Source of the DNA: JBBSEZ01 sp038239195
GTDB lineage: Bacteria > Planctomycetota > Planctomycetia > Gemmatales > Gemmataceae
Direction of reading: 5' to 3'
DNA: 15,597 nucleotides
Assembly: GCA_038239195.1 (NCBI GenBank)
Contig: JBBSEZ010000229.1
Location: 1 to 15,597, forward strand
The translations under genes were made by a program, and so were the position numbers. Positions 14,345-15,597 of this stretch are shown in pieces. Under the pieces are notes generated by a model. That model saw only the letters and a list, made by a program, of their open reading frames with translations, ran no database searches and was not told the DNA's origin. Numbering within the stretch: the stretch's first letter is position 1; each line of letters starts with the position of its first letter.

Positions 14345-14350
14345 CCTCCC
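14345..14350 (-). promoter_or_regulatory. RBS that fixes the start of the frameshifted small gene
   Basis: GGGAGG, seven bases before ATG 14337, supports this start. The second-frame TTG at 14327 has no RBS and would cut off the MSDLAKPRYKV segment. Confidence 0.6.
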
Positions 14351-14602
14351 TTCAAGCCAGCCAGCGCCCCCCGCCGATGTTAACTCGAAGAGGACGGCCG
14401 CGCTCCGCGTCGAGCGCGCTGGCGCCACCATCTGGAGCGGTTGGGGCGCATCTCCCCGCGTGGGGGGCGGAAAAACACTCCCCTTGCCCTGGAGGTCGCT
14501 CTCCGAATATCGTCCCGAGTGAAATACTATCCTGCCGGGCGATTCGTTTGCCCCTTTGCGACAACGGCGCCCGATGCGCTTCACCATAACAGGGAGGCCG
14601 TC

Positions 14603-15331
14603 ATGTCCGGGAAACTCTCGTCCCTTCTCCGAACGCTCGCGCTCGCCACGGCGGTGGTGTTCCTGAGCGGGGCCTTGGCCCCCACCGCACAAGCCCAGCG
14701 GGGCGGCCACCGGGGCTCTGCGGGGGGCGCCTACCGCGGGGGCGCCTACCACGGCGGCTACTACCACGGCGGGCATTACCACGGTGGCTACTACGGCGGG
14801 CCTCGGTACTACGGTTACTACGGCTACCGTCCCTACGGCTTCTACCGCCCCTACTACGCTCCCTACTACGGTTTCGGGGTTGGTCTGGGGCTGGGGGTTG
14901 GGCTGGGCGTCTACAGCAGTTACCTTCCCGCCTACGGCCCCTTCGTGCCCTACGCCTTGCCGCCCGGGGCGGTCCTTCCCCCCGATGGCCCCGCCGGCTC
15001 GGGCCCCTCGATCCCGGACGTGCCGGCGGGGGACCGCCCGCCCGCCGATAACGCCGCCCACCTCCAGCTCCTCGTGCCGGAGAACGCCGAGGTCTTCGTC
15101 GCCGGCTCGCGGACCACGCAGACCGGCAAGACGCGCGAGTTCGCCACTCCACCGCTGACGCCCGGCAAGGGATACACCTACACCATCAGCGTTCGCTACA
15201 CCGGTCCCGACGGCAGGCCCGTCAACGACACCCGCGACATCAACTTCCGCGCCAACGACTGGTTCACCATCGACTTCACCCGGCCGGCGCCCGCCGAGGG
15301 GCCCCTCCCCGCGCCGCGGCCCAGGGATTGA
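14603..15331 (+). CDS. Secreted Gly/Tyr/His-rich protein with C-terminal TIGR03000-type domain
   Basis: This 242-aa protein has a signal peptide (about 1-31, ending APTAQA before Q32) and should be exported. Residues 33-92 are a low-complexity GG/YY/H region built from YHGG-type repeats. A glycine/leucine stretch VGLGLGVGLGV (93-103) follows, then a Pro-rich linker to about 150. Residues about 152-225 match the planctomycete TIGR03000 domain: AHLQLLVPENAEVFVAGSRT, TGKTREFATPPLTPGKGYTYTISVRY and DTRDINFRANDWFTIDF. This looks like a small beta-sandwich, possibly a cell-surface or matrix module; its function is unknown. ATG 14603 is fixed by AGGGAGG five bases upstream. The 265 bp before it hold no further gene that I can support apart from the start region of the minus-strand small gene. 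Confidence 0.88.
   Translation: MSGKLSSLLRTLALATAVVFLSGALAPTAQAQRGGHRGSAGGAYRGGAYHGGYYHGGHYHGGYYGGPRYYGYYGYRPYGFYRPYYAPYYGFGVGLGLGVGLGVYSSYLPAYGPFVPYALPPGAVLPPDGPAGSGPSIPDVPAGDRPPADNAAHLQLLVPENAEVFVAGSRTTQTGKTREFATPPLTPGKGYTYTISVRYTGPDGRPVNDTRDINFRANDWFTIDFTRPAPAEGPLPAPRPRD
14730..14800 (+). repeat. Tandem degenerate repeats encoding the YHGG tract
   Basis: Units like TACCACGGCGGCTAC recur in register, encoding AYHGGYYHGGHYHGGYYGG. They are internal to the TIGR03000-domain gene and prone to slippage, so repeat number may vary between strains. Confidence 0.6.
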
Positions 15332-15374
15332 GCACCGAGAGGGCCTGACGCCCAGAGCGAGCGGCAGGCGCTCG

Positions 15375-15412
15375 CCCCCCGGAGTCGTCGCCCTCCGGGG
15401 GCGAACGCCCCC
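15375..15412. repeat. Overlapping strong hairpins between convergent genes
   Basis: CCCCCGGAG (15376-15384) pairs perfectly with CTCCGGGGG (15393-15401). GGGGGCG (15397-15403) can instead pair with CGCCCCC (15406-15412), so the two hairpins exclude each other. They sit between two genes that converge, where a bidirectional transcription end is expected, but there is no T-run. They may belong to the same palindromic class as 3328 and 8618. Confidence 0.45.
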
Positions 15413-15431
15413 ATCTCGCCCGCTCGCAACG

Positions 15432-15597
15432 TCACTCGGCGGTGAAGCCGGCGAGGAAGTCGTCGAACGCCTTCTGCTGGGTGTGCTCGGTGCCTTGCAG
15501 CCTCTTGACGTCGGCCTGATACTTCTCGATCTGCGTCTCCTGCTGCTCGAACTTGACCAGGTAACGCTTGTACGGCGGTGAGTTCATCGGCACCTCG
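15432..15597 (-). CDS. C-terminus of a coiled-coil protein (runs off the right edge)
   Basis: The last 54 residues of a minus-strand gene are present, ending in TGA at 15434-15432. The visible sequence (KRYLVKFEQQETQIEKYQAD then VKRLQGTEHTQQKAFDDFLAGFTAE) has heptad-like spacing and reads as a charged coiled coil with a hydrophobic end. Some planctomycete DUF4139-type proteins end similarly, from memory, but 54 residues cannot settle the family. The codon pattern (nearly all G or C in third position) supports a real gene. It converges on the TIGR03000-domain gene. Confidence 0.6.
   Translation of the reverse strand, partial: EVPMNSPPYKRYLVKFEQQETQIEKYQADVKRLQGTEHTQQKAFDDFLAGFTAE

Noticed and set aside
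14525..14530. TACTAT as a -10 box for the TIGR03000-domain gene
   Set aside because: No acceptable -35 hexamer lies 16-18 bp upstream, so it could be chance.
1..15597. CRISPR arrays, rRNA or tRNA genes
   Set aside because: No regularly spaced direct repeats and no rRNA- or tRNA-like conserved segments were recognised on either strand.

Overview
The window looks like chromosomal DNA of a Gemmata-type planctomycete. Most of it is very GC-rich (45/60 G+C in one secA line that I counted). It carries two hallmark planctomycete genes: a secreted Gly/Tyr/His-rich protein ending in a TIGR03000-type domain, and a member of the paralogous family that opens with an 'EWLACADPQPMFEFLRG'-like motif. I identified no rRNA, tRNA, CRISPR array, transposase or integrase.

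Left part (1-5121, minus strand). A signalling cluster reads right to left: an SUMF1/formylglycine-enzyme-like protein with a large planctomycete N-terminal helical domain, a PknG-like Ser/Thr kinase (zinc ribbons, kinase, TPRs), a zinc-ribbon PP2C phosphatase, and the first 62 codons of what is probably a VWA-domain protein. The kinase, phosphatase and VWA genes are joined by 4-nt start/stop overlaps. This is the arrangement of the TerY-P-type VWA/phosphatase/kinase triads.

Middle (5273-8550). A two-gene minus-strand operon encodes a winged-helix-like protein and a compact 232-aa Shedu (DUF4263) nuclease-like protein, overlapping by ATGA. Its base composition is clearly lower in GC than its neighbours (31/60 and 32/60 in two sampled lines), which suggests acquired defence DNA. 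A secreted DUF6807/PmoA-type protein is divergent from it, and a DUF4365-like gene overlaps that gene tail to tail.

Right part (8667-15597). A short second-type SecA ATPase (minus) has a long leader holding a 15-bp hairpin followed by T5. Divergent from it is a plus-strand run: serine O-acetyltransferase (with a good sigma70-like promoter), Sua5-type threonylcarbamoyl-AMP synthase, and the planctomycete paralogous-family protein. Then come a small minus-strand gene that appears frameshifted, the TIGR03000 protein, and the C-terminus of a coiled-coil protein running off the right edge.

The best candidates for something new are the winged-helix/Shedu pair, with its E-x-E instead of E-x-K core, and the triad with its SUMF1 neighbour. 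Next come the SecA that stops before the wing and two-helix finger, and the secA leader. All family names come from motif recognition by eye; no search was run.
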